64,000 nt of DNA from Mesobacillus sp. AQ2 (GCF_030122805.1 NZ_CP126080.1:2113001-2177000), one strand, 5' to 3'. Positions 24,759 to 33,830 are shown, counted from the stretch's first letter. A program made the numbers and translations. Notes: generated by a model not told the origin, from the sequence alone.

Positions 24759-24803
24759 CTATCGGACAAACAAAAGGGAAAAGCGAGAGAAAGCGTCCGA
24801 TAG
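24759..24803. repeat. Inverted repeat CTATCGGAC...GTCCGATAG
   Basis: Nine-base perfect arms separated by 27 purine-rich bases in the 357-base gap between the RsbR-like gene and the convergent hypothetical gene. The rest of this gap shows no credible gene; the open frame covering it has no ribosome site and low-complexity composition. Confidence 0.6.
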
Positions 24804-25017
24804 AAGATCTTCGTTATATTGGACACTAAATGGGATAGATTTGTTAGGTCACGTGCTTGATACGAATACAGCAACACCTTTAATGTTTATAATAATTACT
24901 CAAAAACGCTTACTGAATAGCATCGTCTATAACTTTAAGAGGGAATAATGGAAGGTGCTATATGAAAAGAATAAGCTCAGGGACAAAAATCTCTGAGCTT
25001 TTTACCATTCTATCGTA

Positions 25018-25281
25018 TCATAATTTGAGCATCAGTTGCTTGTCTGATAGCTGGTTTTTCAAGGTTAATAGATTTGGGAATGGGTCTTCCTCGGAAACCC
25101 CAAGTTCGAATATAGAATCAGTGATTTCAGTTAGAAGAGAAGTGTCATTCACACCTTCCAGGAAAAGCTTGAACTCCTGGTAGATTGACTGTTTTTGAGG
25201 TTCTAAGAGGTTCGAATTAAAATAAAGCTCGTCCAGTTCCAGGTAAATAAAAGATCTTTGTGATTCAGCGATTTTACTCAT
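25018..25281 (-). CDS. Hypothetical 87-residue soluble protein
   Basis: An acidic, mostly helical protein (SIYQEFKLFLEGVNDTSLLTEITDSIFEL) with no cysteine or membrane segment. AGGGGTGG is well placed before ATG 25281. An AAGCTCAG/CTGAGCTT hairpin just downstream (24970-25000) can end transcription from either side. Family not recognised. Confidence 0.55.
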   Translation of the reverse strand: MSKIAESQRSFIYLELDELYFNSNLLEPQKQSIYQEFKLFLEGVNDTSLLTEITDSIFELGVSEEDPFPNLLTLKNQLSDKQLMLKL

Positions 25282-25410
25282 TTATTACCACCCCTGATCT
25301 TTTGATTATAGTGAATCTATTACTATTGTATGGAACAGTTGTTCTGTTTGTAAACTGATAATTTAAATTATTCTAAATCTATTTTAATGAATAATCTATT
25401 AGAATGTGGT

Positions 25411-25452
25411 TTCGGACAAAACCCATGCTCGCCAACAGGGATTTTGTCCGAA
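25411..25452. repeat. Inverted repeat TTCGGACAAAA...TTTTGTCCGAA
   Basis: Fourteen-base arms with one bulged A enclose 13 bases. Located 27 bases from the stop of the minus-strand AIM24 gene. No T run directly follows, so a recombination relic or a protein/RNA site is as likely as a terminator. It shares the CGGACA core with the repeat at 24759. Confidence 0.6.
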
Positions 25453-25479
25453 CTATAAAAACTTTCCGTGCTTTATTAA

Positions 25480-26271
25480 TCAATCGCCATCCAGCATACG
25501 GAAGACTCCGCCGAGTACACTGCCTTCACCTTTGTTTTGCCCTCCGCCTTGAGGTGCTGCGGCAAAGACTCTGCTTGCAAGTCGGCTGAAGGGAAGGGAT
25601 TGGATCCATACAGTGCCTGGTCCTCTCAGTGTAGCGAAGAATAACCCTTCTCCGCCAAATAGGGCCGTTTTGACTCCTTTTACCATTTCGATGTTATAAT
25701 CCACATTACTTGTCATCGCTACCAGACAGCCGGTGTCGACGCGGATGACATCTCCTGCCTGGAGTTCTTTCTTATGTATTGTTCCGCCAGCATGGACAAA
25801 TGCCATTCCGTCTCCTTCAAGCTTTTGCATGATGAAACCTTCCCCGCCGAAGAAACCGGCTCCAAGCTTCCTCTGGAACTCAACTCCGACAGATACTCCT
25901 TTTGCAGCAGCCAGGAAAGCGTCTTTTTGGCAAATGATTTTTCCGCCTAGCTCGCTCAAATCCATCGGAATGATTTTTCCTGGGTAAGGAGAAGCAAAGG
26001 AAACATGCTTTTTGTCGTGTCCAGTATTGGTGAAGGTTGTCATAAAAAGGCTCTCGCCAGTCAGCAGGCGTTTACCGGCGCCGAACAGCTTGCCAACTAG
26101 ACCGCCGCCATTTCCGGAGCCATCCCCAAAAATCGTTTCCATTTCAATTTGCTGATCCATCATCATCAGACTTCCAGCTTCGGCGACAACCGTTTCACTC
26201 GGATCTAGCTCAACCTCAACAAACTGCATGTCGTCCCCGTAAATTTTGTAATCAATTTCATGATCCCTCAT
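25480..26271 (-). CDS. AIM24/TIGR00266 family protein
   Basis: 264 residues with the repeated beta-strand pattern and glycine-rich turns of this family: VVAEAGSLMMMD near 30, GDGSGNGGGLVGKLFG, FASPYPGKIIPMDL, then GFFGGEGFIMQKLEGDG and LFGGEGLFFATLRGPG. These form a double-stranded beta-helix-like prism, proposed to bind membranes or ligands; function is not known. Start ATG 26271 follows GGAGGTAAACA; the open frame to 26316 does not. Single gene. Confidence 0.9.
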   Translation of the reverse strand: MRDHEIDYKIYGDDMQFVEVELDPSETVVAEAGSLMMMDQQIEMETIFGDGSGNGGGLVGKLFGAGKRLLTGESLFMTTFTNTGHDKKHVSFASPYPGKIIPMDLSELGGKIICQKDAFLAAAKGVSVGVEFQRKLGAGFFGGEGFIMQKLEGDGMAFVHAGGTIHKKELQAGDVIRVDTGCLVAMTSNVDYNIEMVKGVKTALFGGEGLFFATLRGPGTVWIQSLPFSRLASRVFAAAPQGGGQNKGEGSVLGGVFRMLDGD

Positions 26272-26597
26272 TTGTTTACCTCCAAAATGAATAAATTTTA
26301 TAGCTCTATTGTACATCTTTGCTACGTCGTTTGCAGAATATTTTGTAGTGAAAAACTCAACTACTACAGGTGTTTGCTTTGGTTTTGCGTACCTAACTTA
26401 TTGCCCACAACTTCCTCTTTTTCCCTTCACCACACAAAATAGGCTTTTGTATATGTGACAAAGGCCCTTTTGTCTACATAAATTGTTGAAGAGTATTAAT
26501 TATTGTTTGCATCTTATCTACAGGAATATTTCTTGTTATGCTTTTTGTTTTTTGTTGTGTAGAACGGCCCTTTATTATTTCGAGGAGGTAAAGAAAA
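26272..26597. other. Intergenic region ahead of the TOMM precursor
   Basis: AT-rich 326-base gap between divergent genes that must hold the precursor promoter. A near-dyad GACAAAGG-c-CCTTTTGTC sits at about 26457-26474. AGGAGGT at 26583-26589 is the precursor's ribosome site. No clear -35/-10 pair could be chosen. Confidence 0.4.
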
Positions 26598-26885
26598 ATG
26601 ATGAATGATTTTCATAATGAGCTGCAAATGTTGAATGTTGGTGATTTCCAGGCAACTCAACCTGTCAGCTGGGATCAGAACATGTATCATGCAGGGGATG
26701 AGCGTTTTCTAGGTTTGGGCTTAGGCGGCTTTGGCGGATGTTTCGGTTTCTCTTGCTTCTTCAGCTGCTTTGGCTGCGGAGGTTTCCGTTGTGGCGGCTG
26801 TTTCCGCTGTGGCGGATGTGGCGGTTGCTTCCGTTGCGGAGGCTGCGGTCGATGCGGCGGTTGTGGCCGGTGCCATCGGGGTTAA
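26598..26885 (+). CDS. Heterocycloanthracin/sonorensin-family TOMM precursor peptide
   Basis: 95 residues. Residues 1-45 are an acidic, Asn/Gln-rich leader (MMNDFHNELQMLNVGDFQ...). From about residue 40 the core is Gly-Cys-Phe-Arg repeats with 14 cysteines (patterns CGGCFR and CGRCGG) and little else, ideal for conversion of Cys to thiazoline/thiazole. This composition plus the next three genes identifies the heterocycloanthracin-type bacteriocin precursors of Bacillus. Ribosome site GAGGAGGTAAAGAAAA. A terminator separates it from the enzymes, allowing excess precursor mRNA. Activity of the product is not predictable. Confidence 0.92.
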   Translation: MMNDFHNELQMLNVGDFQATQPVSWDQNMYHAGDERFLGLGLGGFGGCFGFSCFFSCFGCGGFRCGGCFRCGGCGGCFRCGGCGRCGGCGRCHRG

Positions 26886-26903
26886 AATAATATAGCTGGT
26901 AAA

Positions 26904-26938
26904 AAAAGCTCCTGCAAAATGAATTGCAGGAGCTTTTG
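26904..26938 (+). terminator. Terminator between precursor and modification genes
   Basis: AAAAGCTCCTGC and GCAGGAGCTTTT, twelve perfect pairs with a ten-base loop; T-run is short, consistent with partial read-through. Confidence 0.8.
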
Positions 26939-27039
26939 TTATTCCCAGATGAGACATAAGGGACAAATTGAGATACATACGATGATAATGCGAGGTAATT
27001 AGGCAGAGCGGGGGCTGGAAAAGCCTAAGGAGGAGTGAA

Positions 27040-28941
27040 ATGGAAAAATTGGATCCTTGCATGCGTTTGAAGGTGAAGAGGGATACGTTTTATCTCTCTG
27101 AACCTAACAGGGGAGTGTATTTACGTAATAACTCTTGTTCCTTCCGTCTTGAGGGAATCGGGATTGAACAGTGGGTTGAGAAGCTTTTGCCGATGTTTAA
27201 TGGGAAGTATTCACTTGAAAAATTGACTGACGGGCTGCCCGGGCCTTATAGGGAGCGTGTCTTTCAAATTGCGGAGGTTCTTTTAGAGAATGGCTTTGTA
27301 CGGGATGCTGCAAAGGATGATTCCCATACGCTATCTGAGGAAGTTATCAAAAAATTCGCCTCGCAAATCGAGTTTGTTGACAATTTGGCCGGCTCCGGGG
27401 CTGCAAGGTTCCAGAAATTCCGCGATTCAAATGTCCTTGCGGTTGGCTCAGGGCCGATGTTAAATTCGCTGGTATCTTCTTTACTGGAATCTGGCCTGAA
27501 AGAACTGAATGTCATGATTACAAGTGAAGTTCATACAAACAGAAAAAGACTTGCGGAGCTGGTGGCACATGCCCATAAAACAGATTCCGAGGTGGCGTAC
27601 CAGGAACTGCAGGTAAAAGAAGAGAACTGGCGTGAGCTGCGGAGTTCGTTTGACCATATCCTTTATGTATCACAAGGAGGCAATCAGGAAGAATTAAAGA
27701 TGTGGCAAAACATTTGCAGGGATGAGAAAAAAACATTCCTTCCAGCTATAATTCTTAAAAATAAAGGCTTGGCTGGCCCAATATTTAATCCAGGTTCAGA
27801 GGTATGCTGGGAGTCAGCCTGGAGACGGTTACATTCCGCTGTTTTTGAACAAGAACAGGGAGTCCCTTCAGCTTCATTGACAACAGGAGCATTGCTGGCG
27901 AACGTGGTCACTTTTGAATTATTTAAAGATCTTGCTGGCGTCACAAAGGCTGAACAAAAAAACCGGATTTTTCTGCTGGATTTAGAGACACTTGAAGGAA
28001 GCTGGCATTCATTTTTTCCTCATCCATTGGAAACGAGAGTCTCCACCCTGGAAAAGATAGAAACCCTGGAGTTCCGGCTAGGAGAGAACCAAAGTACTGC
28101 AGAAACGGAAAGGCTTTTCCAATACTTTAGCTTATTGACTTCCAAGGGGACCGGGATCTTGCATGTCTGGGAGGAAGCGGACCTGAAGCAACTTCCACTG
28201 GCACAATGTCGTGTTCAAGCAGCCAATCCGCTGTCTGAAGGTCCGGCCGAATTGTTGGAATCGCGAGTATGCAGTGGTTTTACCCATGAAGAGGCACGAA
28301 TAGAAGCGGCTTTATCGGGAATTGAAGATTATGCAGCAAGAATGGCGGGTTTGCTTCATAATGAGGAGTTTATGGGTGTCGGCGCAGGAGAAACCTTTGC
28401 GGAAGCAGTTGGCCGCGGTTTGCAAAAATGTCTGTCCGAGAAGTTGAATAATCGAAGAGATGGCCAAAAAGAATTGATAAGTCTTGTGGACGTTGAGCAA
28501 CTTGAAGATAATCGTTGTCGTTTCTATATTACTGCTCTTTCGACAATGCAGGGTGCACCGAGAGTAGGAATAGGAAAGGACATTAACGGTTTTCCTGTTT
28601 TCTGGGTTGGAACGAGCAAAGGCTGGTATGGCAATATTGATTTGAATGGAACAATGGCATTTAGAAACGCTTTGCAGAATGCATTATACGATTTTCAAAA
28701 CGATGTTAACGGTGATTGCCTTCAAGATTCTGAAGTGCAGCTTGAAGAGTGGCAAAAACAAACCATCACGATTCATGATTGTCCAGAAAGAATCCAGACG
28801 GAGACCATGTATGCAGCTTTGGATGTCCTGAAAGAGAACGGAACGGGGCTGTCAGTCTTTGACTTGCGGATTGACCCGATATTTAATCAGCAACTCAATG
28901 GGCTGGTTGGTGTATTGCTGCGAGAGGAGGGAGTGAATTGA
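27040..28941 (+). CDS. Thiazole-containing bacteriocin maturation protein (ThiF/E1-like)
   Basis: 633 residues. An N-terminal winged-helix-like region (LRLKVKRDTFYLSE..., LEKLTDGL) resembles the RiPP leader-recognition element; residues 125-330 carry an E1/ThiF-like Rossmann part (FRDSNVLAVGSGPMLNSLVSSLL). The C-terminal half is specific to these Bacillus loci. It is expected to bind the precursor leader and present it to the YcaO enzyme. AAGGAGGAGTG precedes ATG. Its stop overlaps the next gene's TTG start by four bases (TTGA), so the two are coupled. Confidence 0.87.
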   Translation: MEKLDPCMRLKVKRDTFYLSEPNRGVYLRNNSCSFRLEGIGIEQWVEKLLPMFNGKYSLEKLTDGLPGPYRERVFQIAEVLLENGFVRDAAKDDSHTLSEEVIKKFASQIEFVDNLAGSGAARFQKFRDSNVLAVGSGPMLNSLVSSLLESGLKELNVMITSEVHTNRKRLAELVAHAHKTDSEVAYQELQVKEENWRELRSSFDHILYVSQGGNQEELKMWQNICRDEKKTFLPAIILKNKGLAGPIFNPGSEVCWESAWRRLHSAVFEQEQGVPSASLTTGALLANVVTFELFKDLAGVTKAEQKNRIFLLDLETLEGSWHSFFPHPLETRVSTLEKIETLEFRLGENQSTAETERLFQYFSLLTSKGTGILHVWEEADLKQLPLAQCRVQAANPLSEGPAELLESRVCSGFTHEEARIEAALSGIEDYAARMAGLLHNEEFMGVGAGETFAEAVGRGLQKCLSEKLNNRRDGQKELISLVDVEQLEDNRCRFYITALSTMQGAPRVGIGKDINGFPVFWVGTSKGWYGNIDLNGTMAFRNALQNALYDFQNDVNGDCLQDSEVQLEEWQKQTITIHDCPERIQTETMYAALDVLKENGTGLSVFDLRIDPIFNQQLNGLVGVLLREEGVN

Positions 28942-30887
28942 GTTCCTTCGTAGTAATAATTGGAGAAGGCAGGCTTGCTGAACGTGTGGGGGAAGAATTA
29001 TCAACCCGTTACCAGGTATTTAGACGGACTGATTTTGAAAATAGCCTTCCCGCAAATTCGGAGTTGATCCTTGTATTGCACGATGCATGGAATCCCACTG
29101 CCCATCAAGAGGCTGAAGAAACAATGAAAATGACAGGGAGCGCATGGCTCCGGGGTTTTGTTTCATTTGGAGAAGGAATTGCAGGCCCTCTCGTTCGCCC
29201 AGATACTCCAGGATGTTCACAATGTGCCGATCTGAGAAGGCTGCTTGGGGGCCAGGAACGAAGTGAAATGCAGGCAGTGAAGGAAAAGCTGGCTGCTGAA
29301 GAAGGGATGACAAGGGATCCATGGGCCTCACAAAACGGAGTCTTACAGCTCGCGCATGTAATCGTGCAGGAGACAGATAAGATCCTTGCAGGGAAAAAGT
29401 CTAAGCTCGAGGGAAGGATGTATTTTACCGACCTAAAGACATTAAATGGATCGTGGCATTCTTTCCTTGCTGATTCTCTGTGCCCGGTATGCAGCCCAAT
29501 TCCTGAGGATTCGGCTGAACTCGCAAAAATTTCGTTAAAAGCAAGTCCAAAAATCAGCCCCGGCAGCTACCGCACTACTCCGCTGGATGAATTAAAGGAA
29601 GTTCTCTATGCGGACTACTTTGACAACCGGACAGGACTGTTAAACAGCAAAATGTACGATCTTGTTACTCCATTCGCTGATTCGAGTGTCAATCTGCCGA
29701 TGATCTCAGGGGGCAACGAAGGCACAGCTGGAAGGACACAATGCTATGCAGATAGTGAACTGACTGCGATATTGGAGGGCCTTGAACGCCATTGCGGACT
29801 TGAACCTCGTGGGAAACGCCCAGTTATTCATGACAGTTACCGAAACTTAGAGGCACAGGCATTGAACCCTTTAGAAGTTGGCGTCCACGCGGATGAGCAA
29901 TATGAAAAGCCCGGGTTTCCATTTCAGAAGTTTGATCCTGATCGGCCGATGGATTGGGTTTGGGGTTATTCTTTGACAGAAGAGCGGCCAATCCTTGTGC
30001 CTGAACTGCTCTCCTATTATAGCCTGGGATGCGGGTCAGCGGGATTTGTCTATGAAACTTCCAATGGCTGTGCCCTTGGAGGGAGCATGGAAGAGGCAAT
30101 TTTTTTTGGCATCATGGAGGTTGTTGAGCGAGATTCCTTCCTTCTATCCTGGTATGCAAAGCTGAACTTGTCCCGCCTTGATCCTTTTTCAGCAGAAGAC
30201 GAAGAATTGCAATTAATGGCAGAGCGAATGCGTGCGGTAGCTGGTTATGATTTGCTTTTGTATAACGCTACGATGGAGCATGGCATACCAAGCGTCTGGG
30301 CAATGGCGAAGAACCTGAAGGGGAAGGGATTGAACATCATCTGTGCTGCAGGGGCCCATCTTGATCCAGTGAAGGCTGCCAAAAGTGCGATCCAGGAGCT
30401 TGCGGGGATGATGCTCAATCTTGATGGGAAACTCGAAGAGAACAAGGAAAAGTATTTACAAATGCTTGAGGATGATTATCTTGTGCGGCAAATGGATGAC
30501 CATGGAATGCTATACGGACTGCCACAGTCCGAAGAGCGTTTGGCCTTCCTGCTTGATGACAACTATTCGATGGAAAGTTTTCGTGATGCATTTACCTGGG
30601 AATCCCGTTCAGATGACCTGACCGAAGATTTAAAGGATGTTCTCGGGAAATTTCGTCAAATAGGACTCAAAGTCATCGTTGTCGACCAGACTCCGCCAGA
30701 ACTTAGGAAAAATGGGCTTTATTGTGTGAAAGTGATGATACCTGGAATGTTGCCAATGACTTTCGGGCACCATCTGACCCGACTCAAAGGGCTTGATCGG
30801 GTGCTCTATGTCCCTATGCAGCTTGGTTTTAAGAAAGAACCATTGACATATGAAGAACTAAACCACTTGCCGCATCCGTTCCCATAG
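28938..30887 (+). CDS. YcaO-domain TOMM cyclodehydratase (SagD/TOMM type)
   Basis: 649 residues. The N-terminal part has CSQC (near 93-96) and CPVC (near 182-185), a probable structural zinc tetrathiolate of the E1-like partner domain. From about 215 comes the YcaO domain, with the ATP-site segments LEGLERHCG and GGSMEEAIFFGIMEVVERDSF, and the proline-rich C-terminus LPHPFP that shapes the active site. It uses ATP to cyclise Cys residues of the precursor to thiazolines. TTG start behind GAGGAGGGAGTG. Translationally coupled to the gene upstream. Confidence 0.92.
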   Translation: MSSFVVIIGEGRLAERVGEELSTRYQVFRRTDFENSLPANSELILVLHDAWNPTAHQEAEETMKMTGSAWLRGFVSFGEGIAGPLVRPDTPGCSQCADLRRLLGGQERSEMQAVKEKLAAEEGMTRDPWASQNGVLQLAHVIVQETDKILAGKKSKLEGRMYFTDLKTLNGSWHSFLADSLCPVCSPIPEDSAELAKISLKASPKISPGSYRTTPLDELKEVLYADYFDNRTGLLNSKMYDLVTPFADSSVNLPMISGGNEGTAGRTQCYADSELTAILEGLERHCGLEPRGKRPVIHDSYRNLEAQALNPLEVGVHADEQYEKPGFPFQKFDPDRPMDWVWGYSLTEERPILVPELLSYYSLGCGSAGFVYETSNGCALGGSMEEAIFFGIMEVVERDSFLLSWYAKLNLSRLDPFSAEDEELQLMAERMRAVAGYDLLLYNATMEHGIPSVWAMAKNLKGKGLNIICAAGAHLDPVKAAKSAIQELAGMMLNLDGKLEENKEKYLQMLEDDYLVRQMDDHGMLYGLPQSEERLAFLLDDNYSMESFRDAFTWESRSDDLTEDLKDVLGKFRQIGLKVIVVDQTPPELRKNGLYCVKVMIPGMLPMTFGHHLTRLKGLDRVLYVPMQLGFKKEPLTYEELNHLPHPFP

Positions 30888-30898
30888 GAGGTGCGAAA

Positions 30899-32455
30899 AT
30901 GACAATTGATGAATTTCTGAAGGATTTACAATTTAATATCGATCGTGCCAACCAGGATAACTGGGAACCCAATTGGGAGGATTCGCCTTTAGCCTATAAG
31001 CTGTACAAAGGGCTCCCGGTGGTGCCTCTTTCTGCGGAGGTTCCGTTGTCACTCACGGAATACAGAATGCCAGCCAGTCCAGATATAGAAGGAATCGGCC
31101 ATTTTCTCTGGTATGCTTATGGAATCTCTCAAGTGAGCGAGTCCGTTTTTCCTGAGGAAGCAAACCCGATCCATTCCTATAGAAGGTTTGCTCCCTCTGG
31201 CGGAGCGCTCTATCCAAATGAACTGTATATATATTTGAAGATAAAAGGGCTTCCTGATGGAGTCTACCATTATGACCCGTCGCACCACCGACTTGTCCTG
31301 TTGCGGGCTGGAAATTTTGATTCCTACATTTCCGCTGCCTTAGGAGAACGTTGTGAGCTTTCGTCCTGCTTCGGCACAGTATTCGTCTCCACTATGTTCT
31401 GGAAAAACTTCTTTAAGTACAATAATTTCTCCTATCGGCTGCAAGGCCTGGATGCCGGCGTGCTGATGGGGCAGCTGTTGGAGAGTGCAAAACGTTTTGG
31501 TTTTGCTGCCGGGGTTTACTATCAATATCTGGATTCAGCAATCAATCACTTTCTTGGTTTATCAGAAAACGAGGAGAGCATCTATTCGGTGATCCCGCTG
31601 TCGGTGGAACCGACAAACTGGACTGGTAACGGCAACGGAACGTTTAATTTTCAAACAGCGGATAGGTTAAAAAGAGAATTAAGGCCAATTGTTTTTGAGC
31701 GGGTAGAAAGGTCGAAAAACGTTCTCGAATTTCCTATATTAATAACCATGAATGAAGCCGCAAAATTCGAATCAACCGACTCATTCACGCGGCTTCAGAA
31801 TCGCTCTTATGATGCTCGCAGTAACCAGGTGGTTAATCTTCCACAGACAGAATCACTAGCATATGATCTGGCAGAAGTAAGCAAAAAACGCTTTTCGCCT
31901 GAAATGGATTTTGTTTTAACGCGGATCAGTCACCAGCAGTTGGCGGTCCTGCTTAAGGAATCGGTGACTTCGTTCCGTTATCGCAATGATTTGGACGATA
32001 TTTTTTCCGGACAGGAACCCAGGGTTTCGATCTATAGTTCTCTTTATAATGTTGAAGGTATTACGAATGGTGCCTATTATTATGACAGTATGGAACATAG
32101 ATTACTTGAAATCCAACAAGGAGACCATCGTATGCTCTTGCAGTCAGGTTTGTCCTTTGATAACGTCAATCTGCAGCAGGTGCCTCTTTGTCTGCATGTT
32201 GCATGCAATAGGGATTTTTACCAGGAAGATCTAGGATACAGAGGCTACCGAATTTTACAAATGGAAGCAGGCATGCTCGTGCAAAGATTGCTTTTAACAT
32301 CCTCCGCCCTTGGACTGGGAGGGCATCCACTGCTTGGTTTCAATGCAAGCATGGCGGATGAGCTTTACAAAATGAGTGAACAAACGAGCCTGATCCAGAT
32401 TCCAATCGGTTCATATCGCCCGAAACCGTGGTTAAGAGGAAGTTTGCATAGTTAG
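30899..32455 (+). CDS. SagB-type FMN-dependent thiazoline dehydrogenase
   Basis: 518 residues with two nitroreductase-like domains. The first (about 50-250) has APSGGALYPNELYIY, the FMN-binding signature of SagB/McbC oxidases, and LDAGVLMGQLLESAKRFG; the second (about 320-510) repeats the pattern more weakly (YRILQMEAGMLVQRLLLTSSALGLGG). It should oxidise thiazolines to thiazoles. GGAGGTGC precedes ATG, 11 bases after the YcaO stop, completing a three-gene modification operon. No transporter or leader peptidase gene follows. Confidence 0.9.
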   Translation: MTIDEFLKDLQFNIDRANQDNWEPNWEDSPLAYKLYKGLPVVPLSAEVPLSLTEYRMPASPDIEGIGHFLWYAYGISQVSESVFPEEANPIHSYRRFAPSGGALYPNELYIYLKIKGLPDGVYHYDPSHHRLVLLRAGNFDSYISAALGERCELSSCFGTVFVSTMFWKNFFKYNNFSYRLQGLDAGVLMGQLLESAKRFGFAAGVYYQYLDSAINHFLGLSENEESIYSVIPLSVEPTNWTGNGNGTFNFQTADRLKRELRPIVFERVERSKNVLEFPILITMNEAAKFESTDSFTRLQNRSYDARSNQVVNLPQTESLAYDLAEVSKKRFSPEMDFVLTRISHQQLAVLLKESVTSFRYRNDLDDIFSGQEPRVSIYSSLYNVEGITNGAYYYDSMEHRLLEIQQGDHRMLLQSGLSFDNVNLQQVPLCLHVACNRDFYQEDLGYRGYRILQMEAGMLVQRLLLTSSALGLGGHPLLGFNASMADELYKMSEQTSLIQIPIGSYRPKPWLRGSLHS

Positions 32456-32487
32456 GAGAAGCCCTTTTTTAAAAATAAATAATAATT

Positions 32488-33288
32488 ATGGATTATTTTA
32501 TGGTAAAATTTTCTGCAAAAAATGAAATGAGTGTACTGTTTATGATAGAAAGTTTTGAAGTTTCATTGTTTGGCAAGGAAAGAAGAATCCGGATATATGT
32601 CCCCTCTGGAGACGCGGGTAAACGGTATCCAGTGGTGTATATGCATGATGGCCAGAATGTATTTGGCAATGAAGAGTCAATTGGCGGTGTTGGTCTTGAG
32701 CTGGATAAGTTCCTGGAAAAGAATAAGATTGACCTGATGGTGGTGGCAATTGACCAGAATTCTGCAGATCGGGTCAATGAGTATTGTCCCTGGAAAAATG
32801 GTGAGTATACAACAAAGCTGCTTGGCAAACCGAGTACCCAAGGCGGGAAAGGGAAGGAGTATATGGAGTTTATTGTAAATGAATTAAAGCCTTTAATTGA
32901 TTCTGAGTATCCTGCCAGCCCAAATCAAACCTATATGGCAGGCATTTCATTGGGGAGTTTGATTTCAGTCTACGCTGCATGCACATATCCTCATATTTTT
33001 AAGAGAGTTGCTGGACTTTCTTCCGGCTTTTATCGGAATCAGGAAGAAATCGAGCAGCTGCTTAAGGATACAGATTTAACTTCACTTGAAAAAATATATT
33101 TAGATTGCGGTACCAATGAAGGCGGCAAAAAACTCGCAGCACCGTTTCTTGATACAAACAAATCGGTTTTTTCAATAATTGAACAGAAAGAAGTACAGGC
33201 AGAATTGAAAGTGATTGAAGGGGCCGAGCATCATTACACAGCTTTTAAACAGCGAATTTCAGATGTCATTTCTTATCTGGTGTCATAA
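32488..33288 (+). CDS. Esterase-family alpha/beta hydrolase
   Basis: About 250-266 residues, esterase D-like (YbbA/IroE-like). MHDGQNVFG near 55 gives the oxyanion region, GISLGSL near 153 the nucleophile Ser, LDCGTNEG near 210 the acid and EHHYTAF near 248 the His. The start is unsettled: ATG 32488, 32527 and 32542 all lack a good ribosome site, and homology seems to begin around MIESFEVS (32542). It follows the TOMM operon by 33 bases with no terminator, so it may be co-expressed and act on the product or in its resistance; that is inference. Confidence 0.78.
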   Translation: MDYFMVKFSAKNEMSVLFMIESFEVSLFGKERRIRIYVPSGDAGKRYPVVYMHDGQNVFGNEESIGGVGLELDKFLEKNKIDLMVVAIDQNSADRVNEYCPWKNGEYTTKLLGKPSTQGGKGKEYMEFIVNELKPLIDSEYPASPNQTYMAGISLGSLISVYAACTYPHIFKRVAGLSSGFYRNQEEIEQLLKDTDLTSLEKIYLDCGTNEGGKKLAAPFLDTNKSVFSIIEQKEVQAELKVIEGAEHHYTAFKQRISDVISYLVS

Positions 33289-33383
33289 TCCAATTTTCTC
33301 TATGATGTCTTAGGTTCAATCCTGACGAACATCCATACCCTTGTCTTCTCCAATGAATAACATGGTAACATGGAGGTGAGAAG

Positions 33384-33638
33384 ATGAGGAGGAAAAATCA
33401 TTTAGGGGATATTTCTGATTTGTTTTGTGATCGCAATGTGAGCAGGGTACCTTTTCCTAGATTAGAAATCATTCCAGTGAGAGAAGTACCTGACGATTGT
33501 GTTTTGGTATGTATGGGACCTATTTGTTATTTAGCCTGCTACGGAACAGGCGAAGATCCGTTTGAAGACTGCGAGATTGTTTGTACGGAGAGCGGGTATT
33601 GCTATATAGTCTGCCCAATCGTACCAGAAGACGAATAA
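33384..33638 (+). CDS. Small Cys-rich protein, paralog A
   Basis: 84 residues with nine cysteines. After an N-terminal part (FPRLEIIPVREVPDD) come CVLVCMGPIC, PFEDCEIVC and GYCYIVC. The same skeleton is found in the protein at 39184. GGAGGTGAGAAG precedes ATG. No signal peptide or membrane helix. It could be a metal-binding or disulfide-rich protein, or a modified-peptide precursor, since a charged leader-like half is followed by a Cys-rich half near a TOMM operon. Family not recognised. Confidence 0.6.
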   Translation: MRRKNHLGDISDLFCDRNVSRVPFPRLEIIPVREVPDDCVLVCMGPICYLACYGTGEDPFEDCEIVCTESGYCYIVCPIVPEDE

Positions 33639-33809
33639 GTGATTCAGCTAACCTTGTTCTTGGGGTGGGTCCTGAACCCTGAAATCAGTAAAATAACAGT
33701 TGAATATGCAAATACCAAAAGGGATGCAGAAATTATGCTTTCATTTGATAAGAAGGCTGTTAAGGAAGAGTGGGGAACTTTTTCTGCCTATCTTCTGACT
33801 GACAACTGA
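33639..33809 (+). pseudogene. C-terminal fragment of an unidentified protein
   Basis: The frame continues in register past the stop of paralog A and encodes 56 residues: GWVLNPEISKITVEYA, KRDAEIMLSF and EEWGTFSAYLL, ending at TGA 33807-33809. It has the look of a real beta-rich protein end but lacks a ribosome site (a GTG at 33639 directly follows the stop). Probably the 3' remnant of a deleted gene. Confidence 0.4.
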
Positions 33810-33830
33810 TGTATAAAAATAATTAATCAT

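Noticed and set aside
24697..24948. Open frame of 83 codons after the RsbR-like gene
   Set aside because: No ribosome site, low-complexity basic start, and it covers an inverted repeat; probably non-coding.
33384..33638. Paralog A as the TOMM core precursor
   Set aside because: The Gly/Cys repeat protein at 26598 clearly fits that role; paralog A remains only a possible extra substrate.
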